A stretch of DNA of 64,000 nt from Stachybotrys elegans (Eukaryota; Ascomycota; Sordariomycetes; Hypocreales; Stachybotryaceae), in the NCBI GenBank assembly GCA_020746835.1, contig JAGPNK010000025.1, positions 186,001-250,000 of the forward strand. Reading direction: 5' to 3'. Position 1 is the first letter of the stretch. Each line of letters begins with the position of its first letter. Position numbers and translations under genes: made by a program. The notes under the pieces are model-generated. The model was given only the letters and a program-made list of their open reading frames with translations, did no database searches and was not told where the DNA came from. This document shows positions 43,149 to 54,400 of this stretch, one piece after another.

Positions 43149-44422
43149 ATGCCAACCATGGCGGCGGAAAGGTACGAGAGCACGTATCACGACCCAGCTC
43201 CCCTGGGCGGACCACTACGCTTTGGATTTAGCGGAAGGACAGTTCAAAACCGCTTTCTTAAATCCCCCATCACGGAGCGACTGGCTACATGGCATCCAAA
43301 GGAACCCTCCAAGCGCGGGGTTCCAACAAAAGAGATTATCAATCTCTACCGGCGTTGGGGCGAGGGGTCCTACGGCGTTATTGTTTCGGGTAATGTCATG
43401 ACCGAAGACGAGCATCTCGAAGCTCCTGGTAATCTCGTTATCCCTAGAGGGAGCCCATTTGAGGGTGATCGGTTTGACGCCTACCGGGAACTAGCCGCCG
43501 CAGGAAAAAGGCAGGGCAGTACGTTTGTGCTCCAGATATCTCATCCTGGACGCCAGGCCTATTCCATATGTTTCTCCCCAAATGTCCCTCATGCCATTTC
43601 ATTGTGAATCCATGCTAAACAGTGCTGAACACGTCTGTGCAACCCAATCGAATCAGCGCCAGCGACGTGCAGCTCCAGGGCGAGATATTCGGCATGACAT
43701 TTGCCAAGCCCAAGGCCATCAATAAAAGCGAGATTCTCCAGGTAATTGATGGGTTTGCGCACGCTGCCGTTTATGCCTATAAGGCTGGCTTTGACAGGGT
43801 AGATGAGCTCGAAAAGCGAGAATTCGACTATGTGGAACTCATCGGCGGTACATTCGAAGCCCTCGCGTTCCATCATGCGCGAGAATCAACCATCAAGCGG
43901 GAAGCTTTCTTGTAAGTTTTCTACAATCTTCCTCCTAACCAGTGGCGGCCCTAATCTAATTGCTTCATGCCAGCCTCGAGTTTGCCGACATCATTGCACA
44001 AGAGTTAAAGAAGACAAAGGTTTATGTGACGGGTGGTCTACGGACTGTTCAGGGCATGGTACGAGCGCTGGATACCGTTTCCGGCGTCGGAATAGGTCGC
44101 CCTGCCTGCCATAAGTTTGACCTGCCTAAGAGGATCTTGAATCAAGGAGTGCAAGGCGCACTGGATTACTTGATGACAGATGTTGCTTCTGGATTGCAGT
44201 AAGTGGGTATAAACAAGCCCGTCTACCTTTAACTGACATTCCTTCAGGGTCCGCCTTGTCGGACATGACAAGGAGCCGCTTGATTTGACTCGCTTGGAGC
44301 ACCTCGGTGTATTCCAACGTTCCATGCAGAACTGGATCGAGGAGGCGGCGGCTGATCACGATAATTGGAAGCCTGGTTGGCCAGGGGTTGACTCTAACGC
44401 TATGGATTTAATGCTGTTTTGA
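43149..44422 (+). CDS. Old-Yellow-Enzyme-family flavin oxidoreductase with internal deletion
   Basis: Exons 43149-43569, 43623-43911, 43974-44198 and 44248-44422 keep one frame for 369 residues. The N-terminus has PLRFGFSGRTVQNRFLKSPI, then VIVSGNVMTED, FVLQISHPGRQ and SASDVQLQG. The C-terminus has REFDYVELIGGTFEALAFHH, KTKVYVTGGLRTVQGMV and GVGIGRPACHKFDLPK. Between AHAAVYAYKAGFD and ELEKREFD about 75 residues are missing. In relatives that segment holds the GVQLHGAHGYL substrate-binding histidines, the YGG loop and an FMN-contact strand. The deletion is in frame and no stop results. The protein probably cannot bind substrate or flavin properly. It may be a young pseudogene. The first intron uses a GTTTCT donor and adds a few residues after HPGRQ. 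Confidence 0.8.
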
Positions 44423-44974
44423 GTCTCTTATTAAGATACTTCTCGTGAATAGTATGGGAAGAGATAGAGCGAGAGTAAGAAGGAGCTGAAAGCAATTACT
44501 AGCCTATTCTTCCAATCGAACCCTATTTAGAGCTCATAGAAAAGAATGAACTGGAGACTTGGATTATGTAAAGAATGAAGTCCTCGACTCAACACATCGG
44601 CACGCTCTTCCTGCTGACTATGTAGTCTGACAGAAGAAATAAGCACAATCAAGCATCCACACTTCAAGAGTTGCCTGTTGTCTGTTTACGTCGCCGACTC
44701 CATGCGTTCGCGTGGGGGAATCGGTTACTAGGTGCTGATGGGGAAATTCACTGATTCGAGCCCGCAATAGGCGTCAACGATGGTATGTTGAACCTTACCG
44801 CACACTGTCAGTGACTCATAGCGGTAAGAAGCACATGGGCTTGTTCAGGATGAAGACCTTGTAATAACCAAATTACTCTAAGGGAAAAACAATCAGCTCT
44901 ACCATCAAAGTCGGCAAGTATGACCATACCTGGCCTACCGGTTACTTTCCCCCTTCCTAATCGATAGTGACCGA
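44423..44974. other. Intergenic spacer
   Basis: No coding signal, RNA or repeat was recognised. Confidence 0.45.
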
Positions 44975-45270
44975 GTAAGGTTCCGACGCATTGTTGTAGG
45001 TGGCCTTGTGACTTTAGCAGCTCTCATTGTCAATGGACTCGGGTTCGATCGCCTCACCACCACCCTATTGGGAGTTCCCACCGGGGTCATTGGCACTATC
45101 TGATCGATTATGTTCAATTATGCCGCTGACCGCTTGCCTGGCTACCGAGTCGTCCTGATTCTGATATCTATCATCTTTTCTGCCCTTGGCGCCATCTTGA
45201 TGTGGCAAGTCCCTCAGGGCAACAAGGTTGCCCTTCTCGGTCCTTACTACTTATCTTTCTTGTATTGCTG
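44975..45270 (+). pseudogene. MFS transporter (Dal5/ACS type) fragment
   Basis: The frame reads FGFDRLTTTLLGVPTGVIGT, an in-frame TGA where relatives have Trp, then MFNYAADRLPGYRVVLILIS, MWQVPQGNKVALLGPYYLSF. This is helices 8-10 of an allantoate-permease-like transporter. At YLSFLYC the homology ends precisely where minus-oriented repeat copy G starts, and no further transporter sequence is visible on the other side. The 5' two-thirds are also absent. It was therefore cut at both ends and carries a nonsense mutation. Confidence 0.8.
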
Positions 45271-45313
45271 GGCTGCATCCCATTGGGGCACACGAACGGG
45301 AAATCCCACATAG
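45271..45313 (-). repeat. SINE-like repeat, copy G (5' 43 bp only)
   Basis: On the minus strand: TGTGGGATTTCCCGTTCGTG, TGCCCCAATGGGATGCAGCCC, nearly identical to the start of copies A and E, and then abrupt change into transporter sequence. This is the shortest clear copy and forms the breakpoint of the transporter fragment. Confidence 0.8.
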
Positions 45314-46195
45314 ATGAAGTTTGCCATTAAATTCTTGCCTCAAGGAGTTTTGTTCATTTCTTAAGCCCCAGAATAGCCTTAGTTTGGCAAGTGTCCGCTG
45401 ATCCGGCATTGCGGACGCCTTGATATCCACCCTGAATAATGCACGGTGCTCGCACCTCCTTGTAGCTCATCTACTCAGCCACTCGGCCAGTCAGCTACCC
45501 TATACGTTTGACGATGGCTTCGTTGTTATTTTTTCTACTGTTTACGATTGCATTGGTGGCTGGGGTACTAGACACTACCCCTACTGTTTACTGACTCTCT
45601 ACTACTTTACCTGGGAGTGCATACCTCTTTTCATCACCGTACAGCCTAACGCATATTCCTCGCATATCAACGCCGCACTGATACACAATTTGGGTGTCTG
45701 GGCTAATATACCCAAATGTCATTGCCCTAGCCTGCCAATGTCTTGTAGCGGGCCGAGTGGTGATTCCCCCAAGAAGATCTGAAAGATATTCTTCCGACTT
45801 TGCTCATTTATACAATTGTCCTGGAATAGTTCTGAGCACGTCACGTCGAGGTCTTGTGGGACGTTCATGGCGAGTAGCAGGAGAAGAAGGATGGATAAGG
45901 CAAAAGAGAGATTGAAACACGACTCAAAACTAGCAATGAAAGACAGAAACAATTGAGGAATTGGTTGAGCACGCCGGAGAAGGAACGAACAGAGGAAAGC
46001 GGCGTTAGAACAAAATATTTCAGCTTCGAAGGACATAGATTGTGCATCGTCCAATCAAAGATGGCAGCATACTTGCTGTGAATTCTGATAAGAATTACCG
46101 CTAGCTTTGACTAACCATGACACCAAAGACGATGGGTCGGCTTTGAAACACGGATTCGCGAGGGACTGAAACTTACGGGAAGACCCTGAGTATTA
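45314..46195. other. Intergenic spacer before the transposon
   Basis: No gene is seen. Open frames at 45420-45782 and 45719-46054 have no domain. Confidence 0.45.
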
Positions 46196-48456
46196 TCCCT
46201 TTGAGTGTGCGGGAGGAGCAAGCAGGTCACAGACAGGGTTTTTGACCAATAAAAATGCAGAAAAAAATCGTGACTTTGGTTTCCTAAGAAATTAGGCTAT
46301 GATAGAAGTCCCAGCATTCCTGCCTGGTATATATAGCTATATCACATACGTTACATCCTAGCTGGGTCTTTGCAGGCTGTTTAAGGCTATTCCCGCTGGC
46401 CTGACCTAGGGGCTGCCGGCAGTGGAGGGAGCTTTGTGACTGTACCTTACCTGCCTGAAGCCCCTAACAGCCCAAACAACAGCTGCTTTTCCCTCTATTA
46501 ACATGATTATACTGTAATAGAGTAACTATAGTGTCCCTAGCCTTGAAGAGCTTCCTTATGCCCTCAGTCTTCCTGTATAGAGCAATAAGGTCATCAACAA
46601 GGCACTGCCGCTATAGCCTTTATGCCCTATACAGGGGCCACAGCAAGGGCCCTAGAGCCTGCTACTATAATAGATAGCTATTAACAAGGGCCACTTTAAG
46701 CAGGAAGGTCCAGGCTATTGCCTACTACCCCCCCCTATAGTTCTAGTAGTTAAGACCTTCTATAGCCTATAGTTAATCCTCTATATCTATAGTATTTATT
46801 TTTTTATTATAGATAGCTATAGCCTTTAGTATAGGGAGTTCCTTAACTGGGTTAGGGCTAAATTTATAGTGAATAGAGTATAATTGTGCTATTATTATAG
46901 AGAGCTACTAGTGAATTTAGTAGATAAATTTATCCCCTATAAACACTATTAATAGTACTATTATAAAAGCATTATCTTTCTATACAATTTAATTAACCTT
47001 AAGGGACTAAACAAAGGATTAATATATATTTTTCTATTAGTTATATAGTTTAGACCCTTTTCCCTAATATATCTTACTATCTAGTATAGCTATAGCCTTA
47101 ATATAATTAAAAGCCTAGTACTTTCTAATATAGTTTTATTACTTAGCTATAATAAAGGGCCTATAGATACTATAGTTAACCTAGGCAGTATCTATAATAG
47201 CTATTCCTTAATCCCTAAAAGCCTAAAAAAGATATAGTAATAAAAAGAGATTATTAAGGAAGATATAATAAATAGCTACTAGTAGCCTAGATAGTAAAGA
47301 AACCACCACAGCTTGTATAGGGTTTAGAGCTTTTGTTATATTAGGGGTAGCTTTATGCTTTTTCCCTTACTATAAGCTCTACTACTATAAGCTCTACTAT
47401 TACAAGCCCTGCTACTATAAGCCCTACTGTTGTAAGCCCTACTGTTGTAAGCCCTACTATTGCTACAAGCCCTACTACTACTGCAAGCCCTACTGCTATA
47501 AGCCCTGCCTTATCTTTTTAATAATAGCAGGTATAGACCATGGTATATACTAAATCCACTATAAAAAATAGCCTAATTAAGCTATAACCTAGACTTTAAA
47601 TCTAATAGATATTGGTTTGCTAGGGATAGTTGTTTTTTTATAGGTATGGCTTTTAAAGCTAACTATATACTTATCTATAGAGAGATCTATATCTAGGACC
47701 CAGAGTTATAAAAAAACAGTCTATAGGTAGTTAGACCACTTGTTATAGAGCTTGAAAGGCCCTTGTAGCTACAATGAAAAGGGGGAAATTTATATACAGC
47801 AAGATAGCAACTAGAACCAGTCAAAAGTTATATATTTAACAATAGAATAACTTAGAAGGTATCCCTTAGTCCTAGAGACCTTTTAATAGTCTTCTAGATA
47901 GATTTCTCTATATAGACCTATATAAATCTATATAGTAAGCTATAGATAGATCTCTAGTACTAAGGTTAGGCTCCAAGCCTTCCCTTACTATAAGGGCTGC
48001 TTTATATAGCTACTATTGCTACAAGAACCACGTCTAGAACCTCAAGTAGGCTTAAGAGCCTTATTTATATAGTAAACCTATCTTTCTATAAGAAAAATAG
48101 ATATAAAAAGCTAGAAAAGGTTAACTAGACTTACTAGCAGTAGTAATAGAAGTAGATAATATTGTTCTACCTCCATTAACATAAAGGCACTACTACACTT
48201 ATTAATAGACTTAAAATTCAGTCTCCCTATAATATTATTATTCTACTCTTACTAATAGTGATCTAGCTGTATAAGAAGCTTGTTATTAACTTTACTAATA
48301 TCCCTAACTATAATTGTATTCTCTATTACAGTATTTTAAATATCCATTTAGTATGGCTTTTAGTGGGAAAAGGGTTAAAGTTACTTCTTATACTAACCTA
48401 AATTAAGGGGTATGTGGGTCTAATACAAGCTTGCTCCTCCCGCACACTCAAAGGGA
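46196..48456. mobile_element. Tc1/mariner-type DNA transposon remnant, RIP-like decay
   Basis: The ends are perfect 27-bp terminal inverted repeats at 46196-46222 and 48430-48456, beginning TCCCTTTGAGTGTGCGGGAG. A TA dinucleotide flanks both sides (46194-46195 and 48457-48458), the target duplication of Tc1/mariner/pogo (Fot1-like) elements. Length 2261 bp fits an element that once encoded a transposase. The interior from about 46480 to 48400 is strongly AT-rich, with TA steps everywhere and CA/TG steps scarce, the signature expected of repeat-induced point mutation. No open frame of useful length survives, so the transposase family cannot be confirmed. Confidence 0.85.
47369..47510. repeat. 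Degenerate tandem minisatellite inside the transposon
   Basis: About eight units of 15-18 bp built on (C)TACTATAAGCCCTACT variants occur in a row, differing by substitutions such as TGTTG or ATTGC inserts. Strand has no meaning here. Confidence 0.65.
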
Positions 48457-48458
48457 TA

Positions 48459-49377
48459 GAGTGAGCTATTGTTGAACGGGCCGATGTCTGGACGTGAAGC
48501 TTGTGATTGATTGAGATGTCTGTCCCTGGGGCTTTGGATGGGAACTATGTGTGTTGGGTCTAGACTCGTCCCAATATGCGTTTATCCATTCTACCTCTTT
48601 CGGGTCTTTGCCCTTAACAGGACTAGTGCGCCTTCCCGTTGTGCAGTCTAACACTCTGCGGAGTACGGAGCACGGAGGAGAGTCTCCAACATGGAGAAGG
48701 CAGTCGTTAGTGGTTGTTGGTGCTCTCGCGCTATCGACAAAAATGCCAGCATTGAAGTGTCAGATGCATTAGCCGCTCCACTGACCCGCCCATGATCCCA
48801 GGCGACATGACATGCCAAGGCAAATGCGCGCCGAGGAGATGGCTGGCCAGCTGAGTCTCGAAGACCGCAGAGACCAGGTCCATGCAGCCGTTACCACGGA
48901 CGCGGATGCGGCTACGGATACACCAAGTAGAAAGGCAAAATGTTTGTGCGCGATGCGTCAAGGCGAGTAATTAACGCATCAGGAGGAGAATCCTGGCTCG
49001 ATTTAAGCGAAATACGGATATTCACAACTTGCTTTTGCGTATGCCTGGGTCTGTATCAGGACAAAGTCCAAGGAGCAAAGGAGTCAATCATAGCCAATAG
49101 CGTCTAAACTTCCGGGTTTATTTTCTTGGACTGTGTCGCGTGCAAGGGTGCGGAAGCCGTCCCCCGACATTGTCATAGCGTCATATCTATGACCCCTGGT
49201 CGCCACCCTCGCACACAACTGCAGCTTTCAACACATGTACATATACTGTTACAGCAATGATGCTCAGGGGGGGGAAGTTCTGGCGGATTGGTTGAGATCG
49301 ACAACCTCCCCCAGTTATGCCACGCCTTCTACAGAGGTTTTCACAGACGGCGACTGGTTGGTACAACACCGACCGAG
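48459..49377. other. Spacer upstream of the rhodopsin-fold gene
   Basis: GC content returns to the genomic level immediately outside the inverted repeat. No gene is recognised. The right part should contain the promoter of the gene starting at 49378. Confidence 0.45.
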
Positions 49378-50538
49378 ATGAGCTTCCGGGCTGTTGACGA
49401 TTGGGGTCCCATTTCTGACCAGGTCTGCTGGTCTCTTTTTGCGTTTACCTTGGGTTCGTCTCTGCTCCAGAACGAAGACGCTCTTCACCTGGCGCTTGCT
49501 TATCGTGGTCATCTCTAGTCGTCGTTATCCTTCGAATTGGGTGTCGCATCACCATCCGGAACGGTCAATATGCCATCGGGCTGGACGACTACGTGACCAT
49601 ATTCTGCACCATCGTCTTGTTCGTCACCTGCATTCTTATGAGCATCGGCACGCGCAATGGCCTCGGCAGACGTATGGCTACCTTGGAGCCCGAAATGGTC
49701 CCCGAGGCGCTACGATGGAACATCATAATCTCCGGGGTCCTGGTTTGGGCTTTTTCGCTGCCCAAGTTCGCCATAGTCGCCATCCTGAAGCGCATTCTCA
49801 ACTACGGCACAAAGACGTCCCTTCTGTTCTGGAGCTTGGCCATCACGTCGCAGGCCTCGATTCTCGCCATTTCGGTCTGGTGGTGGGTGCAGTGCACCCC
49901 GGTGGAATACGGATGGGATAAGACGATTGAAGGAGGATCCTGTGCCAGCCTCGACATACTTGTGAACATGGGCTACTTCATATCGGCATACACTGCCTTC
50001 CTGGATCTTTTCTTTGCGCTGTACCCTATTCCCTTCGTCATGAGACTCAACATGACTCTCAGGAAGCGCATAGCAGTGTCGATTTCTCTTGGGCTGAGCT
50101 CGCTGGCGTTCATTGTCTCGGTCTACAAACTCGCCATCTTTGGTCAAGCCTTTAGGGAACTGGAGGATGATCCGACTTGTAAGCTGCAAATCTTTCCTTT
50201 CCGCTTCGCCTTGTCCATCATACTGACTTTTATCCCAAGATCCGGCTCCATACCTCAACATGCTTGGCGTTGCTGAAGGCTGCATCCTAATTATTTGTGC
50301 ATCGCTTCCAACTCTGGGTCCTCTGAGGAACGCAATCAAGGGCAAAATCAGTTCTACCCTTGCGAGCCGAAGTCAATCTACATCTGTCGGAGTCAGTCAG
50401 GGAAAAGATAACTGGTCCAACCTAAAAGGTCACAAATTCGGCAATATCGACGATGAGAACGTGTCAGGAATGCATTCGCGTGTTGATGAAATACCCTTGG
50501 TGCCTACACCAGTTCATGGAAAGGGCGGTCATAAATAG
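49378..50538 (+). CDS. SAT4-type fungal rhodopsin-fold integral membrane protein
   Basis: Exons 49378-49453, 49519-50178 and 50240-50538 give 344 residues. The first join gives FAFTLVVVILRIGCRITIRN and the second DDPTYPAPYLNMLGVAEGCI, both typical of Pfam Fung_rhodopsin (formerly DUF3112/SAT4-like). Seven hydrophobic helices can be placed. GLDDYVTIF (helix 2 start), LPKFAIVAILKRIL (helix 3-4) and WWWVQCTPVEYGWD are family hallmarks, and the C-terminal 85 residues are a hydrophilic cytosolic tail. The helix-7 lysine for retinal is not obvious, and the family as a whole is not known to be photoactive; several members sit in secondary-metabolite clusters with unknown roles. It points towards the 3' end of the polyketide synthase 0.9 kb away. 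Confidence 0.88.
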
Positions 50539-51243
50539 GAGAACGGAGAACAGGCATAAAAGAGACAATGGAGATGTCAAGCGATGTACGAATACTATGG
50601 GAGAAGCATCTAGGATCGGAGTAAAGGGGGTTGCGGTTTACACATTTTATGTGAGGTACCCAATGAATAATTCTATTGGTCAAATCTATAGGTTTGACAT
50701 GATACTACCAACCGACGTGACCAGCACTGCATGCAATGCAACTGGGCGTGGTTAACGCGTTAATGAATCCCCGAAACCCGATGGAGCCGATGTTAGAGTA
50801 TGAAGACAATCTCTCTGGATAAAAGAACACCCTGTTGGGTCGATATTGTTCGTGCGGTGTTGCTCGTGGCTTTATTTGTCGATATATCTAGCCGGGGAAA
50901 GGCATCAGTTTCAATCAAAACTATGATCAAATATAGGGAGGCAGTTATATGTTTCATTGATGGCTCTTGGGACTACCTAGCCTCAATAATCCCCCCCGCA
51001 GTGTCTGATGCAGGGTTCAACGCGACCTGCAAACTTTCTGCACCCTCTCGGGGGCTACAAACACACATACACACTAAGAAGCGTAAGGAAATCTGTGTGG
51101 CGCAGGGTGGAAAAGGGGGAATACTCAAGAGTCGTCTGTCATGGTGTAGTTCATCCACACAGACTCGGGGTCCTCCTTGATATAAATGGGACCCTGTGCC
51201 AGCTTCTTCTCAATCATCGTTTGCATGATGAGTTGTTGCCGGG
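50539..51243. other. Convergent 3' spacer
   Basis: No gene is seen between the rhodopsin-fold gene and the SINE-like repeat. A small ORF near 50800 lacks any domain. Confidence 0.45.
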
Positions 51244-51257
51244 GTTAGAGTGTGAAT
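51244..51257. repeat. Left target-site duplication of SINE-like copy H
   Basis: GTTAGAGTGTGAAT, identical to 51395-51408. Confidence 0.85.
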
Positions 51258-51394
51258 GTGTGCGGGATTGCCCGTGCGTCTGCCCCAATGGGATATAGAC
51301 CAGCGACTTCGAGAAGGCTCCCTTTGACAATAAAGACAGTATCAAGTCAATAGATAACACTTGGTAAGAAAATTCGATTTAGCAAAGCTTGACA
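51258..51394 (+). mobile_element. SINE-like retroelement, reference copy H with target-site duplication
   Basis: The 137-bp element starts GTGTGCGGGATTGCCCGTGC and continues GCCCCAATGGGATATAGACC, GCGACTTCGAGAAGGCTCCC, an AT-rich part, AACACTTGGTAAGAAAA and AAAGCTTGACA. It is bounded by perfect 14-bp direct repeats, GTTAGAGTGTGAAT, at 51244-51257 and 51395-51408. A duplication this long points to target-primed reverse transcription (SINE/LINE). LTR elements give 4-6 bp and Tc1 elements give TA. TGCCCCAATGGG and CTTCGAGNAGG loosely resemble tRNA A and B boxes, but the spacing is shorter than usual. It lies 67 bp beyond the polyketide synthase stop codon. Confidence 0.75.
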
Positions 51395-51408
51395 GTTAGA
51401 GTGTGAAT
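51395..51408. repeat. Right target-site duplication of SINE-like copy H
   Basis: GTTAGAGTGTGAAT, identical to 51244-51257. Confidence 0.85.
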
Positions 51409-51474
51409 AGCAACCTGTATACTCCTTTATTCATTTTATATTGGTTTGTTCTAACCATAATATAGCCATAAATA

Positions 51475-54400
51475 TCAACACTGTAATGCCTTACTAACAA
51501 TACCCTCGGCCAATCCCCTGATACTTGTCTCAGCATCAAGTAAGTCCAGCATTCTGAGGTCAGTGGCCAGCGCCTGCAAGAACCAATGCCGTAGCTCGGC
51601 CGCAATCAAACTGTCCACGCCATGGGCTGCCACGCTCTTAGCTGGATTGACCTTCTGCACGTCCACGAACAACATCTCAGCGACTGTCTTGACAATGACC
51701 GCCGTCACAAACTCGACTGTGCTGCCCCTACTTTCTTCCCCAGCCTTGATGGCTTCGTCAAAGGCCTGTCGCACCCGGGTGGCGGAAAAGGCCTTGGGTT
51801 TGCCGTCATCATCGCTTGCCTCCTTGCTTTTGGCAATCTGCCTCTGCGCATCCTGCATTGCACGCATGATGAGTGATGCGCGGCTGTCACTGAACCAGCG
51901 GGGTGTGACGGTAGCTGCCGACATTGTCGCAAGCGCTGCTGGGTCCAGGCAAGTAAAGATAGAGTTTGTAGATAGCGGATCAAAGTTCTGGCCGAACCAG
52001 GAGGACGAAGATGAATCCTGAAGGAAGGCGGGATCAAGTGAAGCAAGAACCTGCCATTCGGTTGTGCTTTGTGCCATCATGCGCATCATCATGTCTTCCG
52101 TTCCCACAGCGCCGCTCTTGAAGTCTGACTTCACATCTTTCACGAGACCGTACGCTACCGTAGAGGCGGGCAAACCGAGACGGCGTCGGTAACGCGCAAA
52201 GTACTCCTGGAAATTGCTAGCGGCAACGTATGCTGCCTGGGTAGCAGGTGTCCAAACTGTTTCGGTGGTTGTTGTCATGACGAAGAAGTCGAGCGGTAAG
52301 CCTGCTGCGGTTGCGGCCTCGTGAAGATTGATGGTGCCAAGCGTCTTGGCCGCAATACCGCTCTGCCACTGTTCGATGGATGTGCTTTCAAAGTAGACGT
52401 CAGTTAATGACAAAGCCGCGTGGACAATGCCTTTTACGAGGCGACCGGTCGATTTGACTTTCTCGACAGCAGCAATAACGTCCGTTCTGTTGCTGACGTC
52501 GCAAATTATGCTTTCGAAACGTAGGTTGCGGGAGCGTAGATCATCCACCAGGAGCTGGGCCTCTGTTGAGCCAATTCCACGGCGGGAGAGGACAACGAAG
52601 TCACATGCTCCTCTGTCAGCCATCCAGCAGATGATGGAACGGCCGAGCCCTCCCAAGCCTCCAGTCAGGATGTAGCGTGCTTCAGGATCAAAACTCGCCT
52701 GTGGTGGTTGTGAAGAAATCCTGATGAGCGAGTCTGGGTCCTGGAAAGACACAACAAACTTCCCAACATGTGCGCCCTTGGAAAATGTCTGCAGGGTCTG
52801 GTCCAGTGCGGATATGTCAGTCACTGAGCACGGGATTGGCGTGATATGTCCACCACGGTATAGTCTGTCCACGGTCTCTATTAGCTCGGTACCGAGCTCA
52901 GGGTCATTATGGACCACCATGTTCAGATCAAATGAGTGAAAGCTGGCGTTCTTCTGGAAGAGCTCAAGACCAAGAACTTTGGCGTCCAACACATGCATTC
53001 GGCTCATGTCCACGAGTTGACCGCCAGGGGCAAGGGCCTTGAGGTTATCGGCCAAATCGTCACCCCGTTGTGCTGTGCTGAGAATGACATTGAATCCACC
53101 CTTTCCTGCAAGCTCTGCGGCTCGAGAAAGCGCTGTCGGGTCTCGGGAGGCGAAGATGCGCTGGGGAGGGATGCCCACTGTATCGGCCAAGAAGGCGATC
53201 TTATTAGAGCCACTGGCCGTGACGAAAATCTCCGCTCCCTTGTACCGGGCAATTTGGATGGCCGCGAGACCAAGGCCACCAGAGGCAGACTGGATCAGCA
53301 CACTTTGGCCACGTCTGAGGTGAGCGAGATACTCAAGAGCATACACGGCCGTCATGTAAACAAGCGGCATGGTAGCGACTTGCTCAAACGTATCCGAGGA
53401 CTGTAGCCTATGAGCAAACGCAGCTGGAACTCTCGTGTAGTTACCAAACTGCCCAACGCCCATGCCGTAAACGCGATCACCCACGGCCAGACCGGAGACG
53501 TTTGTGCCTATTCTCGTCACAGTGCCAGCGTATTCAGACGAAAGATGCCTGGTTTCAGCCCCGAAACGACCTGACGTGAGACTGAGGTCCTTCCAATTCA
53601 ATCCTACAGCCGCGACATTGACAGCAATATAATCAGCCGGCAGAGGCCCCGAAAGCTCTGTGTAAGGGCGGAAGTAGATAGATGCCAACAGGCCTGGAGT
53701 CTCGAACGCTGCCCGCACAGGACCTTGGTTGCCTAAACGCAACAGCCGAGAGCCAACGAGCTGCGGTGTCTTGTCGGCCTCCATGTAAGTGGCAAGGCCT
53801 GCGTCTGGAACTAGGCGGCTCACCCACATGGAGCCGTCCTGCCAGGTGAATTCAGTATCTTGGGAGGTCAAAGAGGACCAGTCGCTGCTCTGAAGGGGAA
53901 TTGCACACTCAGTAATGTTGCGCACCAGCTCCCTAAGCTGACCAGGCTCAAGCCTAAAGTCGTCGGCCTCGACGTCGATGGAAACGAAGCGCCCTGCTGG
54001 GTTCTCGCCTGCAACAGCCCGGAGAAGACCAGCCATGAAAGCGCCGCGAGGATCATGGCCCTTCACGGCGCCGCTGCTCGTCAACCAGATCATGCTGCTT
54101 GTGTTCTTGGCGAGATGCTGCAAAGTCTTGAGTCGGTGCTCGTCCGTGCAAAATTCCTCTTGGATACTTAGAAAGGCCAAAACATGCGCATTGGCTGACA
54201 CCAATTCCAAAGCTTTGTTGAGACAGGCAACTACAGGCTTGGCTCCTCGTTGCATCTCCTTGGCAACTTCTGTCAGCAGTTCAGGGGGGTTGATTCCATC
54301 ATGAAGAAGATAGACTTCTGCCTCAGATGCAGGGTTATGCTCTTCCTCCTTCTCGATGCGAGTAGACATAATGACAGACGTAACGTTGTCTGGGTGAGGA

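Noticed and set aside
46196..48456. CRISPR-like or centromeric satellite because of tandem units and AT-richness
   Set aside because: Perfect inverted ends with TA duplication identify a DNA transposon; the tandem part is only about 140 bp and units are irregular.
51258..51394. Repeat as a solo LTR
   Set aside because: TG starts some copies, but the 14-bp duplication is too long for an LTR integrase, which leaves 4-6 bp, and no CA end is conserved.
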